64,000 bases of DNA, taken from positions 372,001 through 436,000 of the forward strand of contig NZ_HG916855.1 of the NCBI RefSeq assembly GCF_000577275.2, written 5' to 3'. The stretch comes from Rhizobium favelukesii. GTDB lineage: Bacteria > Pseudomonadota > Alphaproteobacteria > Rhizobiales > Rhizobiaceae. Below are positions 7,974 to 16,841 of this stretch, one piece after another. Position 1 is the stretch's first letter. Every line of letters begins with the position of its first letter. Under the pieces are notes generated by a model. The model was not told the DNA's origin. It made no database searches and saw nothing but the letters and a program-made list of their open reading frames with translations. The position numbers and the translations under genes are program-made.

Positions 7974-9404
7974 CACGGCATAATACCAGTGTGGCGGAAA
8001 TGGATTGAGCCGCATACCCTCATCGATCCATCGAACACCCTCCTCAACGCGGTTGCGCCGCGCCAGGAGTCCGCCCAATTGAACGGCGGCGTTCGCGTCG
8101 CTTGGATTGAGTGCGCATGCCCGTCGAAGCTCCCCTTCCGCACCATCGAAGTCCTTCAAATATAGAAGGGCGAGACCGAGCACGCGGTGTGAACCTGACT
8201 CTGCTTCATCAAGGAGAACGGCCCTTCTCGCAAGGGAAGTGCAATCTCGAAGCACATCAGGCGGAGCCTTGGCGTATCCGTGTACCGCGATTTGCGACAG
8301 AGCGAGATAAGCGTGGGCGAGAGCAAACCCGTTGTCGCGATGGACAGCAGCTTCGAACATCTCGCAGGCCTTGAGATTGTCATCGGATTCATACCCTCGA
8401 AGATGCGCGAGGCCACGCAGGTAGAATTCGTAAGCCTCGAGATTGTCGGGTGCCTTACGAAACGACTCCTGGTAATCGATGTTGTGAATTTGACCCACCA
8501 GACTTGAGACGAGCATTCTGACGATTTCGTCCTGGATGTCGAAGATATCCCCGGCACAGCGGTCATATTTCTCCGACCAGATGAGCCGAGCGTTCGCCGC
8601 CTCGATCAAGCGGACGGTTGCCCTGATCACACCTCCAGCAAGCCTGAGATCGCCCGTGACGAGATAGGTTGCGCCCAATTTCCGAGCGACCTCGGTTGTA
8701 TCTTCGGACAAGTCCTGGGCCGCGAACGACGAAGCGGCTGCGATCACCGATAGACTTCGAAAGCGGGCTAGACCTCCTATGATGTCTTCTGTGAAACCAT
8801 CGGCAACAAATGGCTGATCATCAGCTTCCCTTAGGTTTCGGAAGGGCAACACCGCTACGACCGGTCTGCCGGAGGCTCGCGGAACGGGAGCCTGAGGCCA
8901 ATGCCAAACATGGACCGGTTTGGCGATATTCTTCAGTCGAATATCTCCCCCGTCCTTGAATAGTGAATGCGCAGTTCCTTTAACCTGAGCATATGCGGCA
9001 TCGCTGATGCAGATGCCCCCCGAACTCGCTTCCCGCTCAAGACGGGAGGTCACATTCACCCCTTCGCCGAAAATGTCACCCTCGATCACGGCGACTTCCG
9101 CAAGGTTGATACCAATTCTCAAGCGGATTTGTTCTTGGCAGACCCTCAGTTCGGCCTCGCTCCCGAGAAGCTTCTGGATGTTCATGGCACAGGACACCGC
9201 CTCGCTCGCGGTATCAAATACCGACAGAACGCCATCGCCGATGAGCTTGACGATCCGCCCTCCGCGCGAGCCGATTTCGGTTGCTAGTATGGTGCCGTGC
9301 AATCGTGCGAGAGCGGCAAGCGTTTGTTCCTCGTTGGCTTCCATCAGCCGCGAGTATCCGACAATGTCGGTAGCCATGATCGCCTGCAATCGCCTCTGGG
9401 TCAT
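7974..9404 (-). pseudogene. Class III adenylate/guanylate cyclase with TPR repeats, N-terminal part; gene disrupted
   Basis: The first ~180 residues are a class III nucleotide cyclase domain: MATDIVGYSRLMEANE supplies the first metal Asp, and IVKLIGDGVLSVF and FGEGVNVTSRLE follow. Next is the TolB-like module common in rhizobial cyclases (PVVAVLPFRNL...DGFTEDIIGGLARF) and then TPR repeats. Such proteins are cytosolic and make cAMP. The frame is open to 7973, where the composite transposon starts, and continues for ~33 codons into it. The missing ~90 C-terminal residues are at 1196-1471. The catalytic domain is whole, so a truncated protein could still be active. The start ATG gives MTQRRLQAIMATDIVG, the usual N-terminus of the family. 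Confidence 0.88.
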
Positions 9405-9637
9405 CCGCCACCATTGCTCAACGGCTGCACCGTGACACTACCACATCCCCACAGTCGAAGCACCGATTCGGTCACGGCGAATCGTTAGGCCGCCAGTCGT
9501 CGCCGCCCGCTTAGCGCTTCAGAAGCGCCACTCTGCCGACCCAACAGTCTCCATTATGGGAGGCAGCTCCAACTCGGAGCTACCAGTTCCGTGGTGCTGA
9601 TGCTGTGCATTATGGAATTGAGTTAAGGAACTGAGCA

Positions 9638-9793
9638 TTGACACAACCCGCAGCCGGTCAGGTCCGCTTTAATTTTGTCACGCAATGTCCAAGGGATGAT
9701 GGCTGCGGCGTTTTCGTCTTGCAGATGCTGACGGGCAAACCCTACGACCAAATTGCCAGCATGATCGATTGGGGCGTTCAGACGCCATCGTAA
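9638..9793 (+). pseudogene. C39-like peptidase domain fragment (51 aa), cut by an IS6 end
   Basis: A TTG start at 9638 sits behind AAGGAA. The peptide RFNFVTQCPRDDGCGVFVLQMLTGKPYDQIAS resembles the start of C39-like or papain-like cysteine peptidase folds, where Q...DCG(V/A) leads to the active-site helix and an LTGKxY turn. The usual active-site Cys in the DCG motif is C of GCG here. The frame stops at TAA in the sequence TCGTAAACTTA, which resembles the terminus of an IS6-type element (compare 22843), so the gene seems to have lost its 3' part there. Family assignment is tentative. Confidence 0.38.
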
Positions 9794-9930
9794 ACTTAAC
9801 ATTCGACAGCCAAGTCAGTGCAATGCTTGCGGGGTTCAGGCGGATTGAAGGCGTGCGATTTGCCGCCATGTTTGCATAGCGCCGTCTCGGAGTTCGCGAT
9901 GGTGGGATGAGGCAATATCGGGACGGGGCC
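9784..9930 (-). mobile_element. IS6-family fragment (transposase C-terminus and one end)
   Basis: The minus strand encodes HHRELRDGAMQTWRQIARLQ and a stop at 9836, closely matching the end of the IS6-type transposase at 22894-23544 (HYRELRGAAMQMWSEIAHLQ). The sequence GTAAACTTA further left also matches that element's terminus. Only ~150 bp remain. The fragment lies exactly between two truncated genes, so a deletion mediated by the element is likely. Confidence 0.65.
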
Positions 9931-10414
9931 ACGCCTCGACGTTGGAGGAAGCGCGCGATGCATTCGGGTCGCGGCTGATCAACCTGGCAAAGGCGCATGA
10001 CGTTTTGACTCGCGAAAGCTGGGCGAGTGCAAACCTGGCGGAGATCATCGCCGACACCGTCAAGCCACATGCGGGTGGCGAAAACCGCTTCCACATCGAA
10101 GGTCCAGACCTGCAGCTTGCGCCGAGCGCCGCGTTGGGCTTCGCCATGGCGCTGCACGAATTGTGCACCAATGCTGCGAAGTATGGAGCGCTTTCCACCG
10201 AAAACGGCCATGTCTCCATCGTTTGGGCGATGGAAGGCGAAGGCGACGAGCGCCGCCTAATTCTGCACTGGGCCGAGAACGGGGGACCGAAGGTCGTTCC
10301 CCCGAAACACAAGGGCTTCGGTTCGCGCTTAATCGAGCGGGCGCTGGCGGCGGACCCGCCGGTGTCGTCTGCACGATCGATGCACCCCTGCCGGTCGGCA
10401 GAATGGCTGAAGGA
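9931..10414 (+). pseudogene. HWE-type histidine kinase, C-terminal catalytic fragment, frameshifted
   Basis: The fragment begins in the dimerisation/ATPase region (RLINLAKAHDVLTRESW) and contains the HWE hallmark N box MALHELCTNAAKYGALS. It continues with VSIVWAMEG...LILHWAENGGP and the G box GFGSRLIERALA. In the HWE family this domain binds ATP and phosphorylates a His upstream; that His and the sensor are missing. After LAAD the frame is lost: the expected VCTIDAPLP ending appears in another frame at ~10385. The 5' side borders an IS6 fragment. A response-regulator remnant follows at once, as is usual for HWE kinases. Confidence 0.75.
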
Positions 10415-10416
10415 CC

Positions 10417-10791
10417 TTGGCGGCCAACCAGACAGCAATCCGGATTCTGATCGTCGAAGATGAATACTTGGTCGCCCTTCACCTTGAAGATTTGCTGACG
10501 GAATTGGGGCATCAAGTGCTCTAGTCAGCCAGCCGCATCAACGAAGCGCTCCATCTTGCCCGTACCGGTGAGATCGATTTCGCCGTGCTTGATGTAAATC
10601 TGGCCGGCACCTCATCCTTCGCCGTCGCACAGGTTCTGTACGAACGCGGCATTCCGTTTGTGTTAGCGACCAGTTACGGAAGCGATGGTCTTATCGACGG
10701 TTATCGTCATGAAACGGCCTTGCGTAAACCCTACGACGCAGGAGAACTTGCGGACGAAATAGCGCGGGCGTTTCCATCAATCCCTCTCTAA
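10417..10791 (+). pseudogene. Single-domain response regulator with an in-frame amber stop
   Basis: The translation gives a receiver domain: IRILIVEDEYLVALHLEDLL with the acidic pair E-D, the phospho-acceptor Asp in DFAVLDVNLAG, the conserved Thr/Ser region VLATSYGS and the Lys in ALRKPYDAGEL. A TAG at ~10522 interrupts it after GHQVL, about residue 35. The start is probably the TTG at 10417 (AANQTAIRILIV). Such stand-alone receivers follow HWE kinases in rhizobia. Both partners are broken here, so the system is dead unless the amber codon is suppressed. Confidence 0.75.
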
Positions 10792-11222
10792 TCTCAACGG
10801 CACTTCGGCGGCGTCATATCCATGCCAGTTTGACGAGTTTGCTCAGGGATCTCCCGGAAAATGAAGTTCCCCGGCTAGGGCACACGCCGTCTGTGACCAC
10901 GATCGATTTGTTCGCGGTGCGGCGGATAAAACCGGAACAGTTAACCTCCATTCTGGTTCTGCTAAAAAGATCCATCCGATCTCTTCAATGGAGGAACTCA
11001 TGCCATCGTCAAGCGGAACCACCGGAAGGACAGCTCTCACGAGCAACTCTCAAGGCCGGCGAGCAGAGCCATAAAAGCGGCAAACAGGGGGTGAACAATT
11101 CCTGAGCTTTTTTGCCTTTGTTCGGCCTCTCCGAACTTTTCTGATCGCGCCGGGCGCTTCTTCAAATTATTCCGTGGCCGGAAACACCCGGCTGAGGCTT
11201 GTGCGGTCAAAGGGAGAGCATC
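10792..11222 (+). other. Intergenic region upstream of the AI-2E family gene
   Basis: 430 bp with no convincing gene. A short frame (ATG at 11000 behind GGAGGAA, 24 codons) has a good ribosome site but no recognisable product. The promoter of the downstream permease gene should lie here; I could not fix its -35 and -10 boxes. Confidence 0.3.
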
Positions 11223-12344
11223 ATGGTCATCGATGACAAGACCGAATTGGTTGTCCCAACAGAAGAGCTAGAGGTCGTCGCAGACATGCGGGTCAGATCT
11301 CTCGATCTTCCTTCCGATCCAATTGTTGTGCTGCTTGCAATATTAGTGGCGCTCGCCGTTCTATGCTTGGCGTATCTGGCATCGGAAATTGTACTTCCGA
11401 TCGTGTTGGCCCTGGTCCTCAAACTTCTGTTTCAGCCGGGCATGCGGCTGCTGGAGAAACTTCGTCTTCCGCGAAGCCTTGCGGCCCTCGTGCTCATTCT
11501 GCTGGTGTTCGGAGCCATCGTTGGCATCGGCGCTGCGATCTCTGGTCCGGCGACCGAATGGGCTGCGAAACTGCCCGAAGGCATTCCCCGATTGCAGGAG
11601 CGCCTTAAGTTCCTGAACGAACCCGTCGAGGCTTTGCAAACATTTCTGCACAAGATTGACGGCTTCATGCAACAAGGATCGGGATCGAACACCGGCTCCG
11701 GTTCAACGATCGCTGCGACGCTCTTCGCGGGCACGACCCACTTTGCCGCCAGCTTCTTCGAGACGATCGTCATCCTGTTCTTTTTGCTAGTATCAGGCAG
11801 CACATTCCTGAAACGGGCCGTCGAAATTCTCCCCAATTTCAAGGAAAAGCGGCAGGTCGTGGAATTGTCCCAGGATGTCGAGAAGAACATTTCTGCCTAT
11901 CTCGTCACCATCACCCTTATGAATGCTGCCGTCGGGCTCGCCACAGGGATTGCCATGTGGCTGACCGGCCTTGGTGATCCGGTTCTGTGGGGTGTCGCAG
12001 CTTTCCTTCTCAACTACGTCCCGATCATGGGGCCTCTTCTAGGCGTCGGGATTTTTCTGCTGGCCGGCCTTTTGGTGATCGACACACTGTGGTTGGCTCT
12101 TCTGCCGGCAGCACTTTATTTTGCGATCCACATCGTCGAGGGCGAGATTGTCACCCCGCTGCTCCTCGCCCGGCGGTTTACCCTTAATCCTGTGCTTGTT
12201 ATCATAGCGCTGATCTTTTGGTTCTGGATGTGGGGTGTGCCCGGAGCGATCCTCGCGGTGCCGATGCTGGCTATCACCAAAATCGTCTGCGATGGAATAC
12301 GGCCGCTTGCCGCCATCGGGCACTTTCTCAGCGGTGACGAATAG
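11223..12344 (+). CDS. AI-2E family transporter (PerM/TqsA-like permease)
   Basis: A 373-residue inner-membrane protein. After a ~35-residue cytosolic N-terminus come two or three close hydrophobic helices (VVLLAILVALAVLCLAYLAS, IVLPIVLALVLKLLF), an amphipathic segment (AAKLPEGIPRLQERLKFL) and five further helices. The family signature appears in the middle and C-terminal parts (AAFLLNYVPIMGPLLG; HIVEGEIVTPLLLARRFTLNPV). Members were first described as autoinducer-2 exporters, but many transport other solutes or Na+, so the substrate is unknown. The start ATG at 11223 follows AAAGGGAGAG. No partner gene is adjacent. Confidence 0.85.
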   Translation: MVIDDKTELVVPTEELEVVADMRVRSLDLPSDPIVVLLAILVALAVLCLAYLASEIVLPIVLALVLKLLFQPGMRLLEKLRLPRSLAALVLILLVFGAIVGIGAAISGPATEWAAKLPEGIPRLQERLKFLNEPVEALQTFLHKIDGFMQQGSGSNTGSGSTIAATLFAGTTHFAASFFETIVILFFLLVSGSTFLKRAVEILPNFKEKRQVVELSQDVEKNISAYLVTITLMNAAVGLATGIAMWLTGLGDPVLWGVAAFLLNYVPIMGPLLGVGIFLLAGLLVIDTLWLALLPAALYFAIHIVEGEIVTPLLLARRFTLNPVLVIIALIFWFWMWGVPGAILAVPMLAITKIVCDGIRPLAAIGHFLSGDE

Positions 12345-12431
12345 TTACGCTTTTTGCTGCCAGCGATGTGCGCCGAGCGATTGGAAGATCCTTTCCTGGA
12401 TGCGGCGAGGCTCGCGCACCGCTAGTTCGAG

Positions 12432-13718
12432 CTACTTAGCGGCCACATTTTCCTGCGAAGCGTTGCTGGGTTCGAGGAAAAAGCGCACCATCTCGTTTGT
12501 TGCGTCTGGCCCGTCCTGGTCTGTGTACGATCCGCCGGCATCACCGCCGGACCAGGCATGGCCGGCGCCCTCGACCAACCAATATTCCAGCGCCGGGAGC
12601 CGCTGCGCATTTGTAACAATTTTCCTCGTATAGGCGCGCTTACCAGCGGAGCGGCCGGTGTGCGTTTGTGTTGTGGAGTTGGGCTCTGGCGGAATGGCGG
12701 CCGCGACTATCCGCTCAGCATTGGAAGGATTGACCGTGCGGTCCGCACCTCCATGAAACACGATCGTGCGAACCTCTGGTTTGGAGCGGTAACGGGGTTT
12801 CGGTTCAGATATGAGACATGCTTCGCCTCGCATGACGGAGAAAGCCGACATGACGTCGCTTGCCGAAGCATAGGCTAGTCCGGAATGAATGCCTACGGCG
12901 CCGTAGAGATCAGGATACGTCTCTCTCATAACCGCGGCCATCGCGCCGCCTGCCGACAGGCCCGCAACAAAGACCCGGTTCCGATCGAGGTCGAATTCCG
13001 CCATGATCTCCGCCGTAATTCCTGCAATGATCGAGGGTTCCCCAGCATCGCGCTTCTGATCAGCAGTTCTGAACCAGTTCCAGCAGCATGAGGGATTGTC
13101 CGATGCTGTCTGGTGGGGATAGGCAACGAGGAGGCCATGCACCTCAGCAACGGCGTTCATGCCGGTGCCTGTGGCAAAGTCGTCGGGGTTTTGTTTGCAG
13201 CCGTGGAGCATGACGACCAGTCCACGTGGCTGGTCCAGCGCGGATGCCGGTATGTAGAGTTTGTAGCTTCGGATGCCGGCCGCGCAGGCATAGGATCGCG
13301 TCAGAAATTGCGCTCCAGATGGCACGGCAGGAGAGGGGCCATGTTTCGCCAGTCCGGGCAGGTCTATGCCCGGCATTGAGGCGAATGCGCCAGAGGCCGT
13401 CCGTCCTTCGCGCAAGATGCGCAGTGTCTCGCCGAGGGGCTTTCGGAACCGATCGGATCCAAGACCGTCATGCCGCTCCATGGCTCCGGTCGCTGGCTGT
13501 GTGCCCGGCTCGATAATTTCGGCGTTGGGATCTATCTGAAAAGGTTTCGAATGATGCACCCGAGGAGTGTCCGCGATGTCGGGTTCTGTTGAGGCACGAG
13601 CGCCGGAGGCGGGACGGCCAGCAAGTGCATCCTGGATCACGCGGGTTGCCTCGGCAATATTCGAGGTTCGCGTCAAGGACGTCGCCCGCCTCACGGCAAT
13701 GAAGAAATCATCGTTCAT
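12432..13718 (-). CDS. PHB-depolymerase-family esterase (LpqC-like)
   Basis: A 428-residue alpha/beta hydrolase. An N-terminal ~130-residue extension of low complexity precedes the core. The core has the oxyanion strand LVVMLHGCKQNPDDFA, the nucleophile box GLSAGGAMA, the acid region FHGGADRTVNPSNAE and the catalytic His in VEGAGHAWSGG. The PHB-depolymerase esterase family hydrolyses polyhydroxybutyrate oligomers or related esters such as feruloyl esters. No signal peptide is evident, so it is likely cytosolic and may act on stored PHB. It ends with the common tail MVRFFLEP. A ribbon-helix-helix gene lies 29 bp upstream on the same strand, and the two may be cotranscribed. Confidence 0.8.
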   Translation of the reverse strand: MNDDFFIAVRRATSLTRTSNIAEATRVIQDALAGRPASGARASTEPDIADTPRVHHSKPFQIDPNAEIIEPGTQPATGAMERHDGLGSDRFRKPLGETLRILREGRTASGAFASMPGIDLPGLAKHGPSPAVPSGAQFLTRSYACAAGIRSYKLYIPASALDQPRGLVVMLHGCKQNPDDFATGTGMNAVAEVHGLLVAYPHQTASDNPSCCWNWFRTADQKRDAGEPSIIAGITAEIMAEFDLDRNRVFVAGLSAGGAMAAVMRETYPDLYGAVGIHSGLAYASASDVMSAFSVMRGEACLISEPKPRYRSKPEVRTIVFHGGADRTVNPSNAERIVAAAIPPEPNSTTQTHTGRSAGKRAYTRKIVTNAQRLPALEYWLVEGAGHAWSGGDAGGSYTDQDGPDATNEMVRFFLEPSNASQENVAAK

Positions 13719-13747
13719 GGAATGTCCTCGTTGGTGGGGCTACAGGC

Positions 13748-14167
13748 CTAGCGAATACGTTCGGCCAATGTCGATTTCAGTTCCGCACTGGCCTGAAGTG
13801 CGCCGAGCACGGTGATAGATTCGATTGTTGCCAAGGCGAGTTCAGGCGTGACATCCGGGGCAATGCGGGCCAGTCCAAGCACCTTGATCTCGAGCTTTTC
13901 TCCCGCGGCCTTCACGGCTTCCAGATCGGCCTTGCTGTAGTCGCGTAGGCCGAGTTCCAGCGTTTGCTTGATGATTGACTGTTTGACCGCCTCACCCTCG
14001 CTGGCGAGCTGGTTTCGGATCGCTGTTCGTATGAAATCGCTGCGATTGGAATAGAAGCCTTCCTGCACGAGAAGGTCGATACGACCTAGATCGACATAGC
14101 CGAGATTGATCGTGATTTTTTCCGACTCGCTGTTTTTGTCGCGAAGCTTGTAAACGTTGTCAGCCAT
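13748..14167 (-). CDS. Ribbon-helix-helix (CopG/Arc type) DNA-binding protein
   Basis: A 139-residue protein. The RHH motif is at residues ~18-62: the strand KITINLGYVDLGRIDLLV, then helices in EGFYSNRSDFIRTAIRNQLAS, the classical YxNRSEFIR pattern. The C-terminal half is helical (LELGLRDYSKADLEAVKAAGEKLEIK...) and could be an oligomerisation or ligand domain. The ATG at 14167 (MADNVYKLRD) is preferred over 14182, because the inverted repeat at 14174-14202 would otherwise lie in the coding sequence. No toxin gene is adjacent, so a transcription-repressor role is more likely than antitoxin. It precedes the esterase gene. Confidence 0.75.
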   Translation of the reverse strand: MADNVYKLRDKNSESEKITINLGYVDLGRIDLLVQEGFYSNRSDFIRTAIRNQLASEGEAVKQSIIKQTLELGLRDYSKADLEAVKAAGEKLEIKVLGLARIAPDVTPELALATIESITVLGALQASAELKSTLAERIR

Positions 14168-14173
14168 GCTTTT

Positions 14174-14202
14174 ACCATCCACATGGATGTTACATGGATG
14201 GT
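14174..14202 (-). promoter_or_regulatory. Inverted repeat, probable autoregulatory operator of the RHH gene
   Basis: ACCATCC at 14174-14180 and its complement GGATGGT at 14196-14202 enclose a second nested pair, CATCC-ACAT-GGATG. A further ATCCGGAT palindrome follows at 14203-14210. The array lies 7 bp upstream of the preferred start. RHH proteins bind such short repeats as paired dimers and usually repress their own promoter. Confidence 0.5.
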
Positions 14203-14397
14203 ATCCGGATGTTTTACAAGGGCCTCAACGATAAACCTCGAAAATGATCAGGCGTTTGGAGAGGCATAGGGATCCGAGGGCGTCACAGGTGCTATCGTCA
14301 CTCCACTAACCAGTAATGCTTGGATAGAGATGGCTGGCTCATCATTCTGATTCTTCAAGGGCTGATCGATCCGCCTCCCCATTCTCTCGATAATCCT

Positions 14398-14571
14398 ATG
14401 CCTTTGAGGCAGCGGTCCGACCCTTCGGTCCCTTTCACCGGCAGGAGCGATGCAACCGGTCCCGGAGCATGGGAGCATTCCTACAAAGGCAGTGGCAGAC
14501 TGCAGGGAAAGGTGGCCCTGATCACGGGTGTGGATTCCGGTGCCCGACGCCTCGGTGCGATGGCCTGCTAG
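14398..14571 (+). pseudogene. Short-chain dehydrogenase N-terminal relic
   Basis: The frame gives a proline- and glycine-rich leader, then YKGSGRLQGKVALITGVDSGARRLG and a stop. This is the YghA/YhdF-type SDR start, where YxGxGRLxGKxALITGGDSGIGRAVA carries the TGxxxGxG nucleotide loop. Here the loop is damaged (GVDSGARRLG) and the remaining ~200 residues are absent. It is a dead fragment. Confidence 0.6.
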
Positions 14572-14648
14572 CTCGAGGCGGAGGGTCTTCCATTTGCACG
14601 CCCAGCGGCCTCAGCCTCGAATGATGCCTGATGCACGCGGTCGCAGTT

Positions 14649-15161
14649 CTATTGTGTTGCAGCTTCGCTGAAGGAGACCTCGTCCAAAGCCAGCATCAAA
14701 GCCATCCGAGCACGTGCGACGCGGCTTTTGATGGTGCCGATTTCGCACCCGCACTCCTTTGCAGCATCCATGTACGAGCGCCCGGCCACGACCAGCATTA
14801 GCGCTTGTCTCAACTGTTGGGGCAGGCGATCAATCGCGTCTGAAACATCTTTCAGCCGCAATGGCCAATCCTGATCCGATGGCACGGGGATCTCGAAGGA
14901 GCCGTCGGAGAGATCGGAGGCTGGACGGCAACGCTTCGAGCGCTTGTACTGGCTGCAGTAGTGGTTCCGCAGGATGGTGAACATCCAGCTTTTGAGGTTG
15001 GTTCCGGGCGTGAAATGATCCAGATGGCTGAGGGCCTTCATGATCGTTTCCTGAGTAAGATCCTCGGCGTCGGCATCTGATCTGGTGAAGCGATGCGCGA
15101 AGGCCTGCATGACAGGACGCAGGGCAACGATGTCATCTTGAAGGGAAGCGTATTGCGGCAT
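14649..15161 (-). CDS. ECF-type RNA polymerase sigma factor
   Basis: A 170-residue sigma-70 family protein with region 2 (DADAEDLTQETIMKALSHLDHF, then NLKSWMFTILRNHY) and region 4 (LPQQLRQALMLVVAGRSYMDAAKECGCEIGTIKSRVARAR, a helix-turn-helix). Regions 1 and 3 are absent, as in ECF factors. The start ATG at 15161 follows GGAGGAA. No anti-sigma factor or PhyR homologue is adjacent, so its control is unclear. It resembles the alphaproteobacterial RpoE/EcfG-like paralogues common on rhizobial plasmids. Confidence 0.85.
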   Translation of the reverse strand: MPQYASLQDDIVALRPVMQAFAHRFTRSDADAEDLTQETIMKALSHLDHFTPGTNLKSWMFTILRNHYCSQYKRSKRCRPASDLSDGSFEIPVPSDQDWPLRLKDVSDAIDRLPQQLRQALMLVVAGRSYMDAAKECGCEIGTIKSRVARARMALMLALDEVSFSEAATQ

Positions 15162-15621
15162 TGCGGTTCCTCCGAACATCAACCGCAATGGATACGAGCA
15201 CTAGTGGTTCCGGCATTTTGCCCACCGTCCGATATCGAACCAAAAGGTTGGGTTTGACGTGATCGCGCCACGAACGAATCTTGCCATTCTCGTGGGTGGC
15301 GAAAAGTAGGTCTGAGGAATCCCCTCGGCCACCATCTGGCGGGAGGTCCTGAAACGAGGTGAGTTCTACGGAACTCACACCTCGATTCATCTGAAATTCG
15401 GATCCGCGGTGATCCATTGGCCTAGATCTCGTGATGTCGGCCATATTTGCCCAACGGGGAGGGTGTTGTTCCGGCCGTTGATGGAAGTTCCGGTCGAGAG
15501 CCTTTGTTTTTTTGCAGCCCGCGCAGGGGATACCCGCGTTTGTCTAAGGACGTCGGAACAAAACTTTCGACCGCAGGTTCGCCTTTTCACGGCCGACCGC
15601 CACCGACCGGCGGAGACCATC
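15162..15621. other. Region upstream of the sigma factor gene with no clear gene
   Basis: A minus-strand frame ending at 15133 contains ENGKIRSWRDH, which resembles the GKIxRWRDYFD signature at the end of SnoaL/limonene-epoxide-hydrolase-like folds. It may be a decayed relic of one. Otherwise nothing can be assigned. The sigma-gene promoter should lie within the first 150 bp. Confidence 0.3.
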
Positions 15622-15815
15622 ATGAGAGCATTGACCTGGCAGGGGCCCCGGCGACATTCGTTGCGAAGAGGTCGACAATCCCGTCCTTCAGGATGATCGC
15701 GATGCGATTATCAAGTAACACGTTGCCCCATCTACGGATCGGACCTCCACCTGTATGGTGGGGCTCGTGCCTGGAATGCATGCCGGGGACATCATGGGTC
15801 ACGAGACGACGGGAT
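15622..15815 (+). pseudogene. Zinc-dependent alcohol dehydrogenase relic with several frameshifts
   Basis: An ATG begins MRALTWQG. A second frame continues DIRCEEVDNPVLQDDRDAII, a third gives CPIYGSDLHLYGG, and a fourth gives PGMHAGDIMGHETTG. In order these make the N-terminus of a formaldehyde-dehydrogenase-like zinc alcohol dehydrogenase: the catalytic zinc ligand region CxxxGSDLHxY and the GHExxG motif. At least three frame changes and loss of the cofactor domain mark it as dead. Confidence 0.7.
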
Positions 15816-16114
15816 CAACCGCTTGTGGGTTGTGCTGGCCTTTGCGGTAGCCGCAGCGATGCCGACGCGGCAAAGGATACTGTCGCGGAGCAGGCGTCGA
15901 CAATTGTCGATCAGGGGAGGGACATCCGCCTCTGACGTCTATGACAAGGCACTCGCCGTTGCGCCTCACTCCGGTAAAGGATCGTGTTCTCGACGAGGCG
16001 GACGCAGGATAACACCCAGGTTCAACGTGCGGTTCCCAGCACATTTCGCCGAAAAACCGGTATCGCTACCGTCGGCAGACTGAGGTGGTATCATCGAAAT
16101 AGCGTCAATCACGG
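15816..16114. other. Degraded DNA between the dehydrogenase relic and the DUF72 gene
   Basis: About 300 bp without a convincing gene. One frame ends SDADAAKDTVAEQASTIV before a stop at 15935, but it has no start or family that I recognise. Confidence 0.25.
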
Positions 16115-16739
16115 TCATGCGGGGTTGTCCAGGCCCGGGTGCGAGCCCAGCATCTGCAAGAACGACTTGGCATTCCTGATAGCATTCCCGCCGCGGTCGT
16201 TATTGAAGTATCCCCATACAGTTCTTGCATCACGTCGCTTTACCCGATCAGCCCACACCAGCAGATCCGCTTCGCTGTAGTTGTGTCGATACCATTGTGT
16301 TGTGCCGTGAAAGCGAATGTAGATATCGTCTGCTGTCTTCAGCAACTCGTCGGGAAGCCTAGGCCCGCTGCACGAGCAGAAGATGGCTCCCGCCGTCTGG
16401 AATTGCGCGAACGTATCGTCGTTCCACCAGCTTCTGTGACGGAACTCCACTACATTTCGCCGGCTCGGATCAAGTTGGCTCAGTATAGTTCGAAGTGTCT
16501 CCGGACTGTAGCGAACGCTCGGGGTAGTTGAAACAGAAAACAACCCATTTGATTGCCGAGCAAATCAGCAATGTAACCGAAGTCTCGAATCAGAGTAGCT
16601 GTTCCGTCGAAACGCCTGATATGCGTTATGAGTTCACACACCTTGACGGTGTAGACGAAGTCCGCTCTGGATTGACGCAACCAAATTTTGACGGTCGCGA
16701 CAGTTGGCCAAGAGTAGAATGGAGCGTTCAACTCCACCG
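16115..16739 (-). pseudogene. DUF72 protein, C-terminal part, frameshifted and split by an IS21 element
   Basis: Two frames make one DUF72 (YecE-like) protein. The first (to 16480) gives ELNAPFYSWPTVATVKIWLRQS...FVYTVKVCELITHIRRF...GCFLFQLP. A one-base shift follows, and the second frame (from ~16520) continues SVRYSPETLRTILSQLD, EFRHRSWW and the terminal VWGYFNNDRGGNAIRNA. DUF72 is a TIM-barrel-like family of unknown biochemical role. The N-terminal part is at 19315-19495 beyond the IS21 element. So two lesions, an insertion and a frameshift, inactivate it. Confidence 0.8.
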
Positions 16740-16841
16740 TGCGTATTCCGATGAAGCCGGCCATCGATTCCGATTTGAAGGCGGCCATTTCTCGGACTGA
16801 TCCTGGGTCTGTTTGATGTTTGGATCTGGTTTTGTTTCAGG

